NCBI RefSeq assembly: GCF_001663155.1
Contig: NZ_CP015963.1
Coordinates: 434,001 to 498,000 of the forward strand
Length of the DNA stretch: 64,000 nucleotides
Direction of reading: 5' to 3'
From: Altererythrobacter ishigakiensis
GTDB taxonomy: Bacteria > Pseudomonadota > Alphaproteobacteria > Sphingomonadales > Sphingomonadaceae
The notes beneath the pieces were generated by a model that saw only the letters and a list, made by a program, of their open reading frames with translations, did no database searches and was not told the origin of the DNA. Numbering within the stretch: position 1 is the first letter of the stretch; each line of letters begins with the position of its first letter. Below are positions 8,118 through 15,848 of this stretch, piece by piece. A program made the position numbers and the translations under genes.

Positions 8118-8453
8118 TTAACGCGGCAGGGATGCGACGAACCGTGCACCATCAGCGATATCTACCTCCAAAATCCAGATATCGGGGTCCTGGTTCTTGC
8201 GCCTCTCAAGATAATCAAAAATTTCTTCTGGTTTTTCAGTGTTTTGCTGCTTTGCAGCAATAAACGGTCGCGAGCCGTCCAATTGTGGCATTTTTTCGAA
8301 AAGAACGGCGTTCTCACCACGATAGATAGTTAAGATCAGGATCGTTCCAGCGTCTCTTTCGCCCTTTGCGGTAACCATTGCGAAACCACCGGCAGATTCT
8401 GCCAAACGGATTATCGCGGAAACTTCGAGATGTGCTGGTAGCCGAGCGTCCAA
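8118..8453 (-). CDS. DUF1491 family protein
   Basis: The 111-residue protein begins MDARLPAHLEVSAIIRLAES and contains GGFAMVTAKGERDAGTILIL, the conserved opening of DUF1491 proteins found across alphaproteobacteria. The function is unknown. It has no signal peptide or membrane segment and is probably cytosolic. It is the last gene of a tight minus-strand group with the thioesterase (5 bases apart) and ptsN, so these are likely one transcript. The C-terminal segment IWILEVDIADGARFVASLP fits the family ending. Confidence 0.8.
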   Translation of the reverse strand: MDARLPAHLEVSAIIRLAESAGGFAMVTAKGERDAGTILILTIYRGENAVLFEKMPQLDGSRPFIAAKQQNTEKPEEIFDYLERRKNQDPDIWILEVDIADGARFVASLPR

Positions 8454-8458
8454 AGCGT

Positions 8459-8947
8459 TTACTCCGCTGGGCTCGAGTACCCTGGCAGGCTCGATAGTGC
8501 GATATGCGAACGCATGAACGTGCCAGTGCCACGGCCAATTTCATCGCCTTCTGCATCCACCAGACGAGATTCAGCAACAAACACCCGCCTCTTGCCGCTG
8601 ATCCACATACCCTCCGCTACAACTTCACCGGCGCGCACCGGTTTGGTGAAGTGCAGGTTGAATGACGTAGTCAGCAAAAATCGGTCTGTCGCACGCGTAT
8701 TCGCAGCGTAGAAAGCTGCATCATCGAGCATCTTAAAATAGATCGTGCCGTGGGCAGCGCCGGCCGCATGGAAAACACTTTCCTCGACTTGGAAGATGAT
8801 CCGCGAACGGCCGTCTCCGGTGATTTCAAGCCTTGAGTTGAATTTCTCATTGATCGGAGCTGAAGCGTAGAGACGTTCCAACGCGCGATGGTGCAGCTCA
8901 GCACCCTGGCTCGAGGCACTTGCTATGCTGCCGGCTTCACGCGGCAT
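8459..8947 (-). CDS. PaaI-type hotdog thioesterase
   Basis: This 162-residue hotdog-fold protein resembles PaaI/YbgC-like acyl-CoA thioesterases. Visible features are the helix segment HGTIYFKMLDDAAFYAANT (with Asp/Asn candidates for catalysis), LLTTSFNLHFTKPV and VAEGMWISGKRRVFVAESRL, a strand order typical of the fold. It probably hydrolyses a CoA thioester in the cytosol; the substrate is unknown. The ATG at 8947 overlaps the 3' end of ptsN by 11 bases. A second ATG at 8977 would extend the overlap to 41 bases and is less likely. Confidence 0.8.
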   Translation of the reverse strand: MPREAGSIASASSQGAELHHRALERLYASAPINEKFNSRLEITGDGRSRIIFQVEESVFHAAGAAHGTIYFKMLDDAAFYAANTRATDRFLLTTSFNLHFTKPVRAGEVVAEGMWISGKRRVFVAESRLVDAEGDEIGRGTGTFMRSHIALSSLPGYSSPAE

Positions 8948-9398
8948 CGCGTTCCAGACGGCTTGAAAGCAATGCATACATCGCCTCGGTGTCGGGCGCC
9001 TCGATCAATGCATCACGCATATTGTCGTCGCGCGCCAGCCGCGAAATTGCCGCTAGAGCGTGCAAGTGGCCAGCGCCAGCATCGTCAGGCGAAAGCAACC
9101 CGAAAATCAGGTCAACCGGCATGCCGTCCGCCGCAGCGAAATCGACCGGGCTTTCCAGTCGAAGCAGGACCGCGACCGGCCGATTGACCAATGGCGAACG
9201 CGCGTGGGGAATGGCGACTCCATTACCGAATCCGGTGGAGCCGAGCTTCTCGCGCTCCTCTAATCCATCGAGTACATCCGACGCGTCCGCATTGTAACAA
9301 TCCGCAAACAGCGCACCAACGCGTTGAAGCACTAGCTCCTTGGACGCCAGACAGTCGGTTGCGACCGCTTCTGGAAGCAATTGAAAATTCACATTCAT
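8937..9398 (-). CDS. ptsN: PTS IIA-Ntr regulatory protein
   Basis: This 153-residue EIIA domain of the nitrogen-related phosphotransferase system carries its phosphorylatable histidine at residue 65 in GNGVAIPHARSP. It regulates by protein contact and does not transport sugar. DLIFGLLSPDDAGAGHLHALA is the expected second conserved block. It follows hpf on the same strand, the classical hpf-ptsN pairing, although rpoN is not in front of hpf here. The 127-base spacer contains a hairpin discussed separately. Confidence 0.93.
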   Translation of the reverse strand: MNVNFQLLPEAVATDCLASKELVLQRVGALFADCYNADASDVLDGLEEREKLGSTGFGNGVAIPHARSPLVNRPVAVLLRLESPVDFAAADGMPVDLIFGLLSPDDAGAGHLHALAAISRLARDDNMRDALIEAPDTEAMYALLSSRLERDAA

Positions 9399-9453
9399 TT
9401 CAGGCTGTTTTCACGTTTGGTGTTCTTGTTTCAGCGACCCCAACCATCGAGAG

Positions 9454-9478
9454 CCACTCCTCAAGGAGTGGTTTTATT
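9454..9478 (+). terminator. Intrinsic terminator on the plus strand between ptsN and hpf
   Basis: A perfect 7-base stem CCACTCC/GGAGTGG (9454-9460 and 9465-9471) with a TCAA loop is followed by TTTTATT. The U tract exists only on the plus strand, while both flanking genes are on the minus strand. It therefore terminates no annotated gene. Confidence 0.6.
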
Positions 9479-9525
9479 CAGATGGTGTCCGTTTTTCTTT
9501 GTGCCTGCCGCCACGTCTTAGCGGC

Positions 9526-10116
9526 CTAGCCCCCACGCGGCTCAACCCAACCGATCGAGCCATCGGAGCGGCGATAAACCATATTATGCCGCCCAGTTCC
9601 AGCATTTTTGAAGAAAAGCGCATTCGTGTGCCGCAGGTCGAGCATCATGACAGCATCCGCGACACTTGCTTCAGGAATATCCACGCTAGTCTCAGCAATG
9701 ATCGGTGGAGCATCGCTCGAAACTTCGTCTTCGCCTTCGTCGCTGGCGAAAATCGTATATCCCGCTTCTTCGACTACATAAGCCGCATCTTCTTCGGCGC
9801 GCGCATGATCGGCTTGCTCGTGCCTGTCCTTGAGCCGCCGCTTATAGCGCCGCAATTGTTTGTCGATCTTCTCAGCCGCCGCATCGAGCGCCTGATGCGC
9901 GTCAGCAGCGTCGGCATGCGCCTTTAGGATCAATCCCTGCATGACGTGGGTGACTATATCGCAAGCGAACATGCCTGCGGGTGCCTTTCCAAAAGTGACA
10001 TGCGACGAAATCGCGCGGTCAAAATATTTGTCGACGATGCCGCCCAATCGATTATCCACATGCTCTCGCAATGCATCACCGGTTTCGATCTGATGGCCTG
10101 ACACGCGAATATCCAT
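9526..10116 (-). CDS. hpf: Long-form ribosome hibernation promoting factor
   Basis: The 196-residue protein has the N-terminal S30AE fold (MDIRVSGHQIETGDALREHV to about residue 100), which binds the decoding centre. An acidic linker follows, then the C-terminal dimerisation domain (about 135-190) ending VMMLDLRHTNALFFKN and YRRSDGSIGWVEP. This is the long type that pairs 70S ribosomes into inactive 100S dimers in stationary phase or starvation. The start at 10116 has a strong AGGAGG 10 bases upstream. The longer open frame to 10356 lies inside dnaQ and is rejected. Confidence 0.95.
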   Translation of the reverse strand: MDIRVSGHQIETGDALREHVDNRLGGIVDKYFDRAISSHVTFGKAPAGMFACDIVTHVMQGLILKAHADAADAHQALDAAAEKIDKQLRRYKRRLKDRHEQADHARAEEDAAYVVEEAGYTIFASDEGEDEVSSDAPPIIAETSVDIPEASVADAVMMLDLRHTNALFFKNAGTGRHNMVYRRSDGSIGWVEPRGG

Positions 10117-10165
10117 AAGCGCGATTTCCTCCTGCTTGTTTCTGAAGGCATGTGCCTTCAAAGCC

Positions 10166-10858
10166 TTAACTCGACCAGACCGGATTCTCGATCCGTTCGA
10201 GGAATTCCTTGTGGCGCGCAATCTCCGCTGCGCTGGCCGCGTGGGGGCGTGGTTCACGTCGTGGGCCATTCGGCGCTGTCGGACGTGATCGGCCACCCTC
10301 GGCCTCACCATCACTTTGAAGATCGGCTGCCAGCTCCAACCCGATCTGCCGCCCACCCATCAGCTCGACATAAACCTGTGCAAGCAATTCGGCGTCGAGA
10401 AGCGCGCCGTGCTTTACGCGGTGGCTGCGATCCACACCGTAGCGAGAACACAGGGCATCGAGCGAAACCTTCGCTCCCGGATGCCGTTTCCGAGCTATCG
10501 CCACGGTATCAACCATGCGGCTCATCTCGATCGGCTTGCGTCCAATCAACTCGAGTTCACTGTTGAGAAATCCGAAGTCAAAGCCGGCGTTATGGGCGAC
10601 CAGCGGCGCGTCTCCCAGAAATTCCAAAAGCTCGTCAGCCTGCGACGCAAACAGCGGCTTTGTCTCAAGGAATGAAATTGAAAGCCCATGTACTGCCTCT
10701 GCAGCAGAGGGCATGTCGCGTTCAGGATTGTAGTAAGCGTGATAAGTCGCACCGGTCGCAACCCGATTGACCATTTCGACACATCCAATTTCAACCATCC
10801 GATCTCCAGACTTGGGGTCCAGGCCGGTGGTCTCAGTGTCAAAAACGATTTCCCGCAT
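10166..10858 (-). CDS. dnaQ: DNA polymerase III epsilon subunit (3'-5' proofreading exonuclease)
   Basis: The 230-residue DEDD exonuclease has Exo I in IVFDTETTGLDP (Asp and Glu ligands), Exo II in LVAHNAGFDFGFLN and Exo III in HGALLDAELLAQVY (His-x4-Asp, DEDDh type). The C-terminal tail after residue 180 is Pro/Arg-rich and matches the region that binds the alpha subunit. It proofreads the replicative polymerase. It is the last gene of the ppsR-maf-aroE-coaE-dnaQ block, a conserved arrangement beside hemE in alphaproteobacteria. Confidence 0.95.
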   Translation of the reverse strand: MREIVFDTETTGLDPKSGDRMVEIGCVEMVNRVATGATYHAYYNPERDMPSAAEAVHGLSISFLETKPLFASQADELLEFLGDAPLVAHNAGFDFGFLNSELELIGRKPIEMSRMVDTVAIARKRHPGAKVSLDALCSRYGVDRSHRVKHGALLDAELLAQVYVELMGGRQIGLELAADLQSDGEAEGGRSRPTAPNGPRREPRPHAASAAEIARHKEFLERIENPVWSS

Positions 10859-10922
10859 TGGATATACTATCGGACTGAGTCAGCGATTTGGCAAGCGATT
10901 CTGGATCGTGGCCAAAGCTATC

Positions 10923-11516
10923 TTACGCAGCACCAAGCTTTGCGATCAATTCGGCGACTGCTGCCTCGGTCTCTCTCAGCGATACGCCTGTATCGATGAC
11001 AAAGTCCGCGGCTTCCCGTTTTTCTGCATCCGGAGTCTGTAGCGAGAGGATATGGGCAAATTTCTCCGGCGTCATGCCTTCGCGGGCCAGAACCCGCTGG
11101 CGCTGTACCTCCGCTGGCGCAGATACGACTAAGACTGTGTCAACGTTCTCGTGGCCGCCCTTTTCGAACAACAACGGTATATCGAAAACAACCATTGGTG
11201 CGCCGCCGTGCTCGATCAGGAATTCAACGCGCTTGGCTGCAACTGCCGGATGCACGATGGCCTCCAATCTTGCGAGCGCTTCGGGATCACCGAAAACCCG
11301 GGCTCCAAGCGCATCTCGCCTGACACCTTCGTCACTGGTTGAGCCAGGGAACGCTGCTTCGATCGATTCGATCAATTCGCCACGCGGACCCTGCATCTTG
11401 CGAACTTCTGCATCGGCATCAAAAACAGGGACGCCGTGCCGTTCAAACATCTCGGCAACGGTAGACTTGCCCATACCAATCGAGCCGGTGAGACCGATAA
11501 TGCGTGGGTGCGTCAT
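10923..11516 (-). CDS. coaE: Dephospho-CoA kinase
   Basis: This 197-residue P-loop kinase phosphorylates the 3'-hydroxyl of dephospho-CoA in the last step of coenzyme A synthesis. The P-loop is GLTGSIGMGKST at the N-terminus. Other family blocks are PVFDADAEVRKM, FDIPLLFEKGGH and AREGMTPEKFAHILSLQ. The ATG overlaps the aroE stop by 4 bases (ATGA type), indicating translational coupling. The length is standard for CoaE. Confidence 0.95.
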   Translation of the reverse strand: MTHPRIIGLTGSIGMGKSTVAEMFERHGVPVFDADAEVRKMQGPRGELIESIEAAFPGSTSDEGVRRDALGARVFGDPEALARLEAIVHPAVAAKRVEFLIEHGGAPMVVFDIPLLFEKGGHENVDTVLVVSAPAEVQRQRVLAREGMTPEKFAHILSLQTPDAEKREAADFVIDTGVSLRETEAAVAELIAKLGAA

Positions 11517-12367
11517 TTGGTCAGCAGCTCCCGCAGGTCGGCATCGTGTTCACGCGGGGCGGGCAATCCGAAGAATTTTTCGAACGCGACTGCTGCCTGA
11601 CCAATCAACATGTTGAGCCCGTCAATGGTGCGGTGACCGGCGGCGCGCGCATTCTTGAGGAACACGGTCTCCAGCGGATCGGTGACAATATCATAGGCAA
11701 TGGCGCCTGGTGGTGCATGGCTCCAGTCAAACTTGAGGTACGGCTGGCCGCGCATGCCCAACGGGGAGGCGTTGACCACGAGATCGAAGCAACCCTCGCG
11801 GTCGTCAAAAGCAAAATTGGTCGTTTCCGCAAAGTGATCAAGATGCACGGCATGATGTTCACCGACAGGTGCAAGCTCATCAAGGATCGCGCGCGCTTTA
11901 TCGGGATCGCGTCCGGCCAGTACCAACGTGAAACCATGCTCCGCTAGCGCCGTGATGATCGCACGCGCCGCGCCGCCAGTCCCCAACACACGCGCCATGC
12001 GGAAATAATGATCCTTGGCGAGCTCACTCTTCAGCGGCTCAAGAAATCCGGATGCGTCCGTGTTGTACCCAATCAACTTGTGATCTTCGCGTACCAACGT
12101 GTTTACGGCGCCGATTTTCTTTGCCACCGGATCCATGTGGTCGATCAGTGCAACAACGGCTTGCTTGTGCGGCATGGTGATATTGCAGCCGCGCCAGCCG
12201 GTCTCATCGCGGTGGGTCGCAATGTAATCGGACAGCGCGCCACGCACCACATGCTCCGCGCGATAGCTGGGTTCACACCCCAACTTCGTCAGCCAGAAAT
12301 TGTGGATCGCGGGCGATTTTGATTGAGCAATCGGATCTCCGATCACTTGTGCATAGGGGATGCTCAT
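11513..12367 (-). CDS. aroE: Shikimate dehydrogenase
   Basis: The 284-residue enzyme reduces 3-dehydroshikimate with NADPH in aromatic amino acid synthesis. It has the substrate-binding N-terminal motif DPIAQSKSPAIHNFW, the catalytic Lys in GCNITMPHKQAVV and Asp in YNTDASGFLEPL. The Rossmann glycine loop is VLGTGGAARAII, and LVVNASPLGMRGQP lies near the end. It is joined to maf and coaE by 4-base ATGA overlaps on both sides. Confidence 0.95.
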   Translation of the reverse strand: MSIPYAQVIGDPIAQSKSPAIHNFWLTKLGCEPSYRAEHVVRGALSDYIATHRDETGWRGCNITMPHKQAVVALIDHMDPVAKKIGAVNTLVREDHKLIGYNTDASGFLEPLKSELAKDHYFRMARVLGTGGAARAIITALAEHGFTLVLAGRDPDKARAILDELAPVGEHHAVHLDHFAETTNFAFDDREGCFDLVVNASPLGMRGQPYLKFDWSHAPPGAIAYDIVTDPLETVFLKNARAAGHRTIDGLNMLIGQAAVAFEKFFGLPAPREHDADLRELLTK

Positions 12368-12948
12368 GATGGTAATTCCCCCAGTTCGCGCAAGGCGCCA
12401 AGGACGCCTAGCAACGGCATACCCAACACAGTGAACTGATCACCTTCGATCCGTTCGAAGAGCTGCGGGCCCATCGCTTCGATCCTGAACGCGCCCGCAC
12501 AATAGCCAATCTCTGGCCATTCTGCGTCGAGGTAAAACTCGATAAATGCTTCGCTGAAATCGCGCACATGAAGCTGCGCCAAGGACTGCGCGCTCCATTC
12601 GCATGTATCATCACGGACAATGGCCGCGCCGCTATGCAGCTCCATGGTTTTGCCGGAGAAGAAGCGCAAATGTTCTACAGCCTGTTCACGGGTTTCGGGT
12701 TTGTCGAAACGTTTCCCTTCACACACCACCAGGCTATCGCTGCCCAGAACCAGACGGCCGCGATATTCAGACGCGACAACCTCTGCTTTAGCGACACTGA
12801 GCGCCTCTGCGATCTCGCCAGGCGTGCACCCCTCGATCCCGGCTTCGACTGCACGCTCGTCAAGTTGCGCCGGGACAGCTTCGTATTCAACGCCAGCCGC
12901 ATCAAGCATAGTGCGGCGCGACGCGCTTTTGGAAGCAAGGATGATCAT
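12364..12948 (-). CDS. maf: Maf family nucleoside triphosphate pyrophosphatase
   Basis: This 194-residue protein is a Maf/YceF-like pyrophosphatase that hydrolyses non-canonical or methylated nucleotides. Diagnostic segments are LASKSASRRTMLDAAGV (substrate loop), LVLGSDSLVVCEG (metal-binding Asp), the Lys/Arg-rich PETREQAVEHLRF region and IGYCAGAFRIEAMGPQL. The YhdE versus YceF subtype, and so the exact substrate, is not certain. It sits between ppsR and aroE with 4-base overlaps to each. Confidence 0.9.
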   Translation of the reverse strand: MIILASKSASRRTMLDAAGVEYEAVPAQLDERAVEAGIEGCTPGEIAEALSVAKAEVVASEYRGRLVLGSDSLVVCEGKRFDKPETREQAVEHLRFFSGKTMELHSGAAIVRDDTCEWSAQSLAQLHVRDFSEAFIEFYLDAEWPEIGYCAGAFRIEAMGPQLFERIEGDQFTVLGMPLLGVLGALRELGELPS

Positions 12949-13784
12949 ATCGCACCAGTGCCTGAAGATTCAGGGGTCTTGGCCTTGTCCTTGCGCTCCT
13001 GGAAGAAACGGATCACCGCAGCTGCCGTCTCTTCGATCGAGCGACGAGTAACATCGATTACAGGCCATCCATTGTCAGCGAACATGCGGCGGGCGAACTG
13101 AACCTCTTCGCGCACTCTCTCATCATCGACATATGATGTTTCCGTGCCTTCATTGAGGGACAGCAGCCGGTTGCGGCGGACTTGCACCAGCCGTTCGGGC
13201 GCGGTCGTCAACCCAACAACCAATGGTTTGCGCAAACCGAACAGCACATCCGGTGGTGGCGACTCCATAACCAGAGGAATATTGGCGACCTTGTACCCGC
13301 GATTGGCGAGGTAGATGCTGGTAGGCGTTTTTGAACTGCGCGATACGCCGGCAAGAACAATGTCCGCCTCTTCCCAATCCTCCCATCCGATCCCATCGTC
13401 ATGAGCTATGGTATAGTGGATCGCATCAACACGGCTGAAATAGGCTTCATCCATCAAATGCTGACGGCCGGGTTTGCCATGCGCTTCTTCGCCAAGCTGC
13501 GCCTCAAGCGCAGCAGTAACTGAGTCGAGAACGGGCACCGCAGGCAATCCGATCTGGCGGCAATGTTCTTCCAGTCTTGCGCGTGTCTCTGCATTAACCA
13601 GTGTAAAAAGAACCAGACCGGGGCTATCGGCAAGCGCAGGAACGATGCGGTCCAAGTGCTGGCGAGAACGCACCATCGGCCAGAAATGGCGCACAACCTC
13701 TGGATTGTCGAATTGTGCAAGCGCAGCTTTCGCGATCATCTCCAGCGTCTCGCCGGTTGAATCAGAGACAAGATGAAGATGCAT
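12945..13784 (-). CDS. ppsR: Pyruvate,phosphate dikinase/PEP synthase regulatory protein (DUF299, RP001 type)
   Basis: The 279-residue bifunctional kinase/pyrophosphorylase regulates PEP synthase or pyruvate,phosphate dikinase by threonine phosphorylation. The N-terminus MHLHLVSDSTGETLEMIAK and the P-loop-like GVSRSSKTPTSIYLANRGYK near residue 155 are the family signatures. The target dikinase is outside the window. It is the first gene of the leftward operon and is divergent from hemE across the candidate replication origin. Its family includes Rickettsia RP001, which flanks the Caulobacter and Rickettsia origins in the same way. Confidence 0.93.
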   Translation of the reverse strand: MHLHLVSDSTGETLEMIAKAALAQFDNPEVVRHFWPMVRSRQHLDRIVPALADSPGLVLFTLVNAETRARLEEHCRQIGLPAVPVLDSVTAALEAQLGEEAHGKPGRQHLMDEAYFSRVDAIHYTIAHDDGIGWEDWEEADIVLAGVSRSSKTPTSIYLANRGYKVANIPLVMESPPPDVLFGLRKPLVVGLTTAPERLVQVRRNRLLSLNEGTETSYVDDERVREEVQFARRMFADNGWPVIDVTRRSIEETAAAVIRFFQERKDKAKTPESSGTGAI

Positions 13785-13957
13785 GAGCGGCGTTCCGGAT
13801 TAAGTTATCCCTGTGGAAGAGGGTTGGCATAAACCACGGGAGAAGTCTGAGGACAAGTTCGTGGAGCCAATCCATGCCCGCTGTCCGGGATTCCACCAAG
13901 GGCTGTGTGAACAGGCGCTCAAGCTTTCCCCAGCCTGTTGATAGCAGGCAAAAGTTT

Positions 13958-13984
13958 GACTCGACTCCACAAGAGTCGCGAGTC
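13958..13984. repeat. Cluster of four GANTC (CcrM) sites in inverted arrangement
   Basis: GACTC occurs at 13958-13962 and 13963-13967. Its inverse, GAGTC, occurs at 13973-13977 and 13980-13984. The block forms an imperfect inverted repeat in the middle of the candidate origin. GANTC is the target of the alphaproteobacterial cell-cycle methyltransferase CcrM. Confidence 0.75.
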
Positions 13985-14067
13985 GCTGAGCATCAGCACC
14001 TTTGCATTGCGGGAAAAAAGCGGGCAGGAACCACTTGTTCCCGAAATCCACAGGGCCAACAGACTCC

Positions 14068-14100
14068 ATAATCCTATATATAAATATTATTATATTGATT
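14068..14100. other. AT-rich tract, possible DNA unwinding element
   Basis: Only 3 of 33 bases are G or C in this stretch, in an otherwise GC-rich region. It lies immediately upstream of hemE and 16 bases after the AAATCCACA DnaA-box-like site. It could serve as the melting element of oriC, as the hemE promoter region, or both. Confidence 0.6.
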
Positions 14101-14112
14101 GGACTTAGACCT

Positions 14113-15132
14113 ATGCCTGGTTTGCTACTTGATTCTCTGCGCGGTCACAAACCGGCAAGGCCACCTATGTGGCTTATGCGTCAGGCGGGGCGATACTTGC
14201 CAGAATATCGCGAACTGCGGGCGGAAAAGGGCGGTTTTCTGGACCTTGTTTATGACAGCGATGCCGCAGCCGAGATTACGATACAGCCTTTGCGACGGTT
14301 CGGCTTTGATGGCGCAATTCTTTTCTCCGATATCCTGATTGTCCCGCATGCGATGGGACAAGGTCTGGAGTTTCTCGCCGGTGAGGGACCCAAGTTGTCG
14401 CCACCATTGCTTGAAGCCAATCTGACCGAGTTTGCACCAAAGCCGGAACGTTTCGATCCAGTCTATGAGACAGTGCGTCTGTGTCGTCAGCAGATTGGCG
14501 AGAATGTAACCATGCTGGGGTTTGCCGGCAGCCCATGGACTGTTGCTACATACATGGTGAATGGCGAAGGCAGCCGCGATCAGCATGCAACGCGCGAACT
14601 CGCTTACACTGATCCAGAGCGTCTTCAGTCCATCATTGATGCGATTGTTGAAACATCGATTACCTATCTGCGTGGTCAAATCGATGCCGGCGCGGAAGCG
14701 GTGCAGCTGTTTGACAGTTGGGCAGGCAGCCTCGCGCCGGACCAGTTCGAGCGCTGGGTGATTGCTCCGAACGCGGCAATAACCGCTGCGATCAAACAAT
14801 CGCACCCTGACACACCGGTTATCGGTTTCCCCAAGGGTGCGGGCGCGAAGCTGGCCCAGTATGCGAGAGAAACCGGTGTCGATGCGATCGGTCTTGATGA
14901 GACAGTGGACCCCATATGGGCTAACAAGGAATTACCGCAGGGTATGCCTGTACAGGGCAATCTCGACCCTCTGATGCTGATGGCAGGCGGCAAAGCAATG
15001 AGCGACCGGATAGAATTCATAATCGAGGCCTTTGCTGACCGCCCGCATATCTTCAACTTGGGGCATGGTATCGGTCAATTCACGCCGATCGAACATGTCG
15101 AGCAGCTAGTTGCGGCGGTGCGCGGCGAATGA
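14113..15132 (+). CDS. hemE: Uroporphyrinogen decarboxylase
   Basis: The 339-residue enzyme removes four carboxyl groups from uroporphyrinogen III to give coproporphyrinogen III in heme and chlorophyll synthesis. The signature MWLMRQAGRYLPEYRELR is at residues 20-37, and GFAGSPWTVATYMVNGEGS is the second conserved block. The active-site Asp is in DGAILFSDILI. The ATG at 14113 gives the normal family length. The longer frame from 14002 reads through the AT-rich origin tract and is rejected. hemJ follows 52 bases downstream on the same strand. Confidence 0.96.
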   Translation: MPGLLLDSLRGHKPARPPMWLMRQAGRYLPEYRELRAEKGGFLDLVYDSDAAAEITIQPLRRFGFDGAILFSDILIVPHAMGQGLEFLAGEGPKLSPPLLEANLTEFAPKPERFDPVYETVRLCRQQIGENVTMLGFAGSPWTVATYMVNGEGSRDQHATRELAYTDPERLQSIIDAIVETSITYLRGQIDAGAEAVQLFDSWAGSLAPDQFERWVIAPNAAITAAIKQSHPDTPVIGFPKGAGAKLAQYARETGVDAIGLDETVDPIWANKELPQGMPVQGNLDPLMLMAGGKAMSDRIEFIIEAFADRPHIFNLGHGIGQFTPIEHVEQLVAAVRGE

Positions 15133-15184
15133 ACGGTTGGGCAAGGGGTGACGCAGCGATGACGCATACCTACATTGTTCAGCG

Positions 15185-15643
15185 ATGCAGGATATTCTCG
15201 CTGTGACCTATCTTTGGCTGAAGGCTGGCCACATCATTTTTGTGGTCTTCTGGATGGCTGGCTTGTTCATGCTGCCGCGTCAGATGATCTATGTGCACCC
15301 CTCCGCTTCCGGATCCGAGGAAGAGGCCCTATGGGTCAAGCGAATGGGGCTGTTGCGCAAGATTATCCTGACTCCCAGCCTGATCGTGGTTTGGGTTCTG
15401 GGCTTGCTGATGAGTATCCAGTTGGGCCTGCTTGATGGAGCGCCGGGCTTAGGCTGGCTGCACGCCAAGATATTCGTTGTCGTGCTTCTGACGGGCTTTC
15501 ACGGATATCTGGTGGCCCAGAGCAAGAGGATTGCGAAGGGAGAGCGGCCGTTGAGCGAGAAACAGCTTCGCATGCTGGGCGAGCTTCCAGGTCTCCTGCT
15601 TGTCATCATCGTAATTCTGGTCGTTGTAGTCAGGGCTTTCTGA
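15185..15643 (+). CDS. hemJ: Protoporphyrinogen IX oxidase, HemJ type
   Basis: This 152-residue integral membrane protein belongs to the HemJ/UPF0093 family and converts protoporphyrinogen IX to protoporphyrin IX. About four hydrophobic helices are visible, starting with YLWLKAGHIIFVVFWMAGLF, whose His is conserved. GLGWLHAKIFVVVLLTGFHG contains further conserved His residues and a Lys. The hemE-hemJ-rho order is typical of alphaproteobacteria and supports the call. Confidence 0.93.
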   Translation: MQDILAVTYLWLKAGHIIFVVFWMAGLFMLPRQMIYVHPSASGSEEEALWVKRMGLLRKIILTPSLIVVWVLGLLMSIQLGLLDGAPGLGWLHAKIFVVVLLTGFHGYLVAQSKRIAKGERPLSEKQLRMLGELPGLLLVIIVILVVVVRAF

Positions 15644-15685
15644 ACGACATGAACTGATTGCCTGATGACGTTATCGCAATTCCGA

Positions 15686-15712
15686 TTGACGATAGCGGCG
15701 CGCAAATATAAT
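15686..15712 (+). promoter_or_regulatory. Promoter of rho
   Basis: A -35 box TTGACG (15686-15691) and a perfect -10 box TATAAT (15707-15712) are separated by 15 bases, slightly short. Transcription would start near 15719, giving rho a leader of about 130 bases. Confidence 0.65.
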
Positions 15713-15784
15713 TCAGATAGATCAAACCGGCATCAAGGCATCGCATGTAAGCGAAGCCAAGGTCTGCTTTCTCCAAGCCCAAAA

Positions 15785-15805
15785 ACCTCGCCTCTTTGAC
15801 GAGGT
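15785..15805 (+). promoter_or_regulatory. Hairpin in the rho leader
   Basis: ACCTCG (15785-15790) and CGAGGT (15800-15805) form a 6-base stem with a 9-base loop within the untranslated leader of rho. Rho genes in other bacteria are autoregulated by premature termination in the leader. This hairpin could contribute, but there is no U tract and the link is inferred. Confidence 0.35.
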
Positions 15806-15848
15806 ACTGACCTGTCGGCCAACATTTTCCAATACGGATACAATCAAA

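Larger units (their letters stand above)
13785..14112. other. Candidate chromosomal replication origin (oriC) between ppsR and hemE
   Basis: This 328-base gene-free interval is the longest in the window and lies between ppsR (RP001 type) and hemE, the position of the Caulobacter and Rickettsia origins. It holds an AT-rich tract next to hemE (14068-14100) and six GANTC sites between 13889 and 14066. DnaA-box-like 9-mers with two mismatches to TTATCCACA occur at 13812-13820 (minus), 13936-13944 (minus) and 14044-14052 (plus, AAATCCACA). A TTATCC core is at 13805. Gene direction flips here from leftward to rightward. It must also contain the promoters for ppsR and hemE. No box is a perfect consensus match, so origin function rests mainly on synteny and composition. 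Confidence 0.7.
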
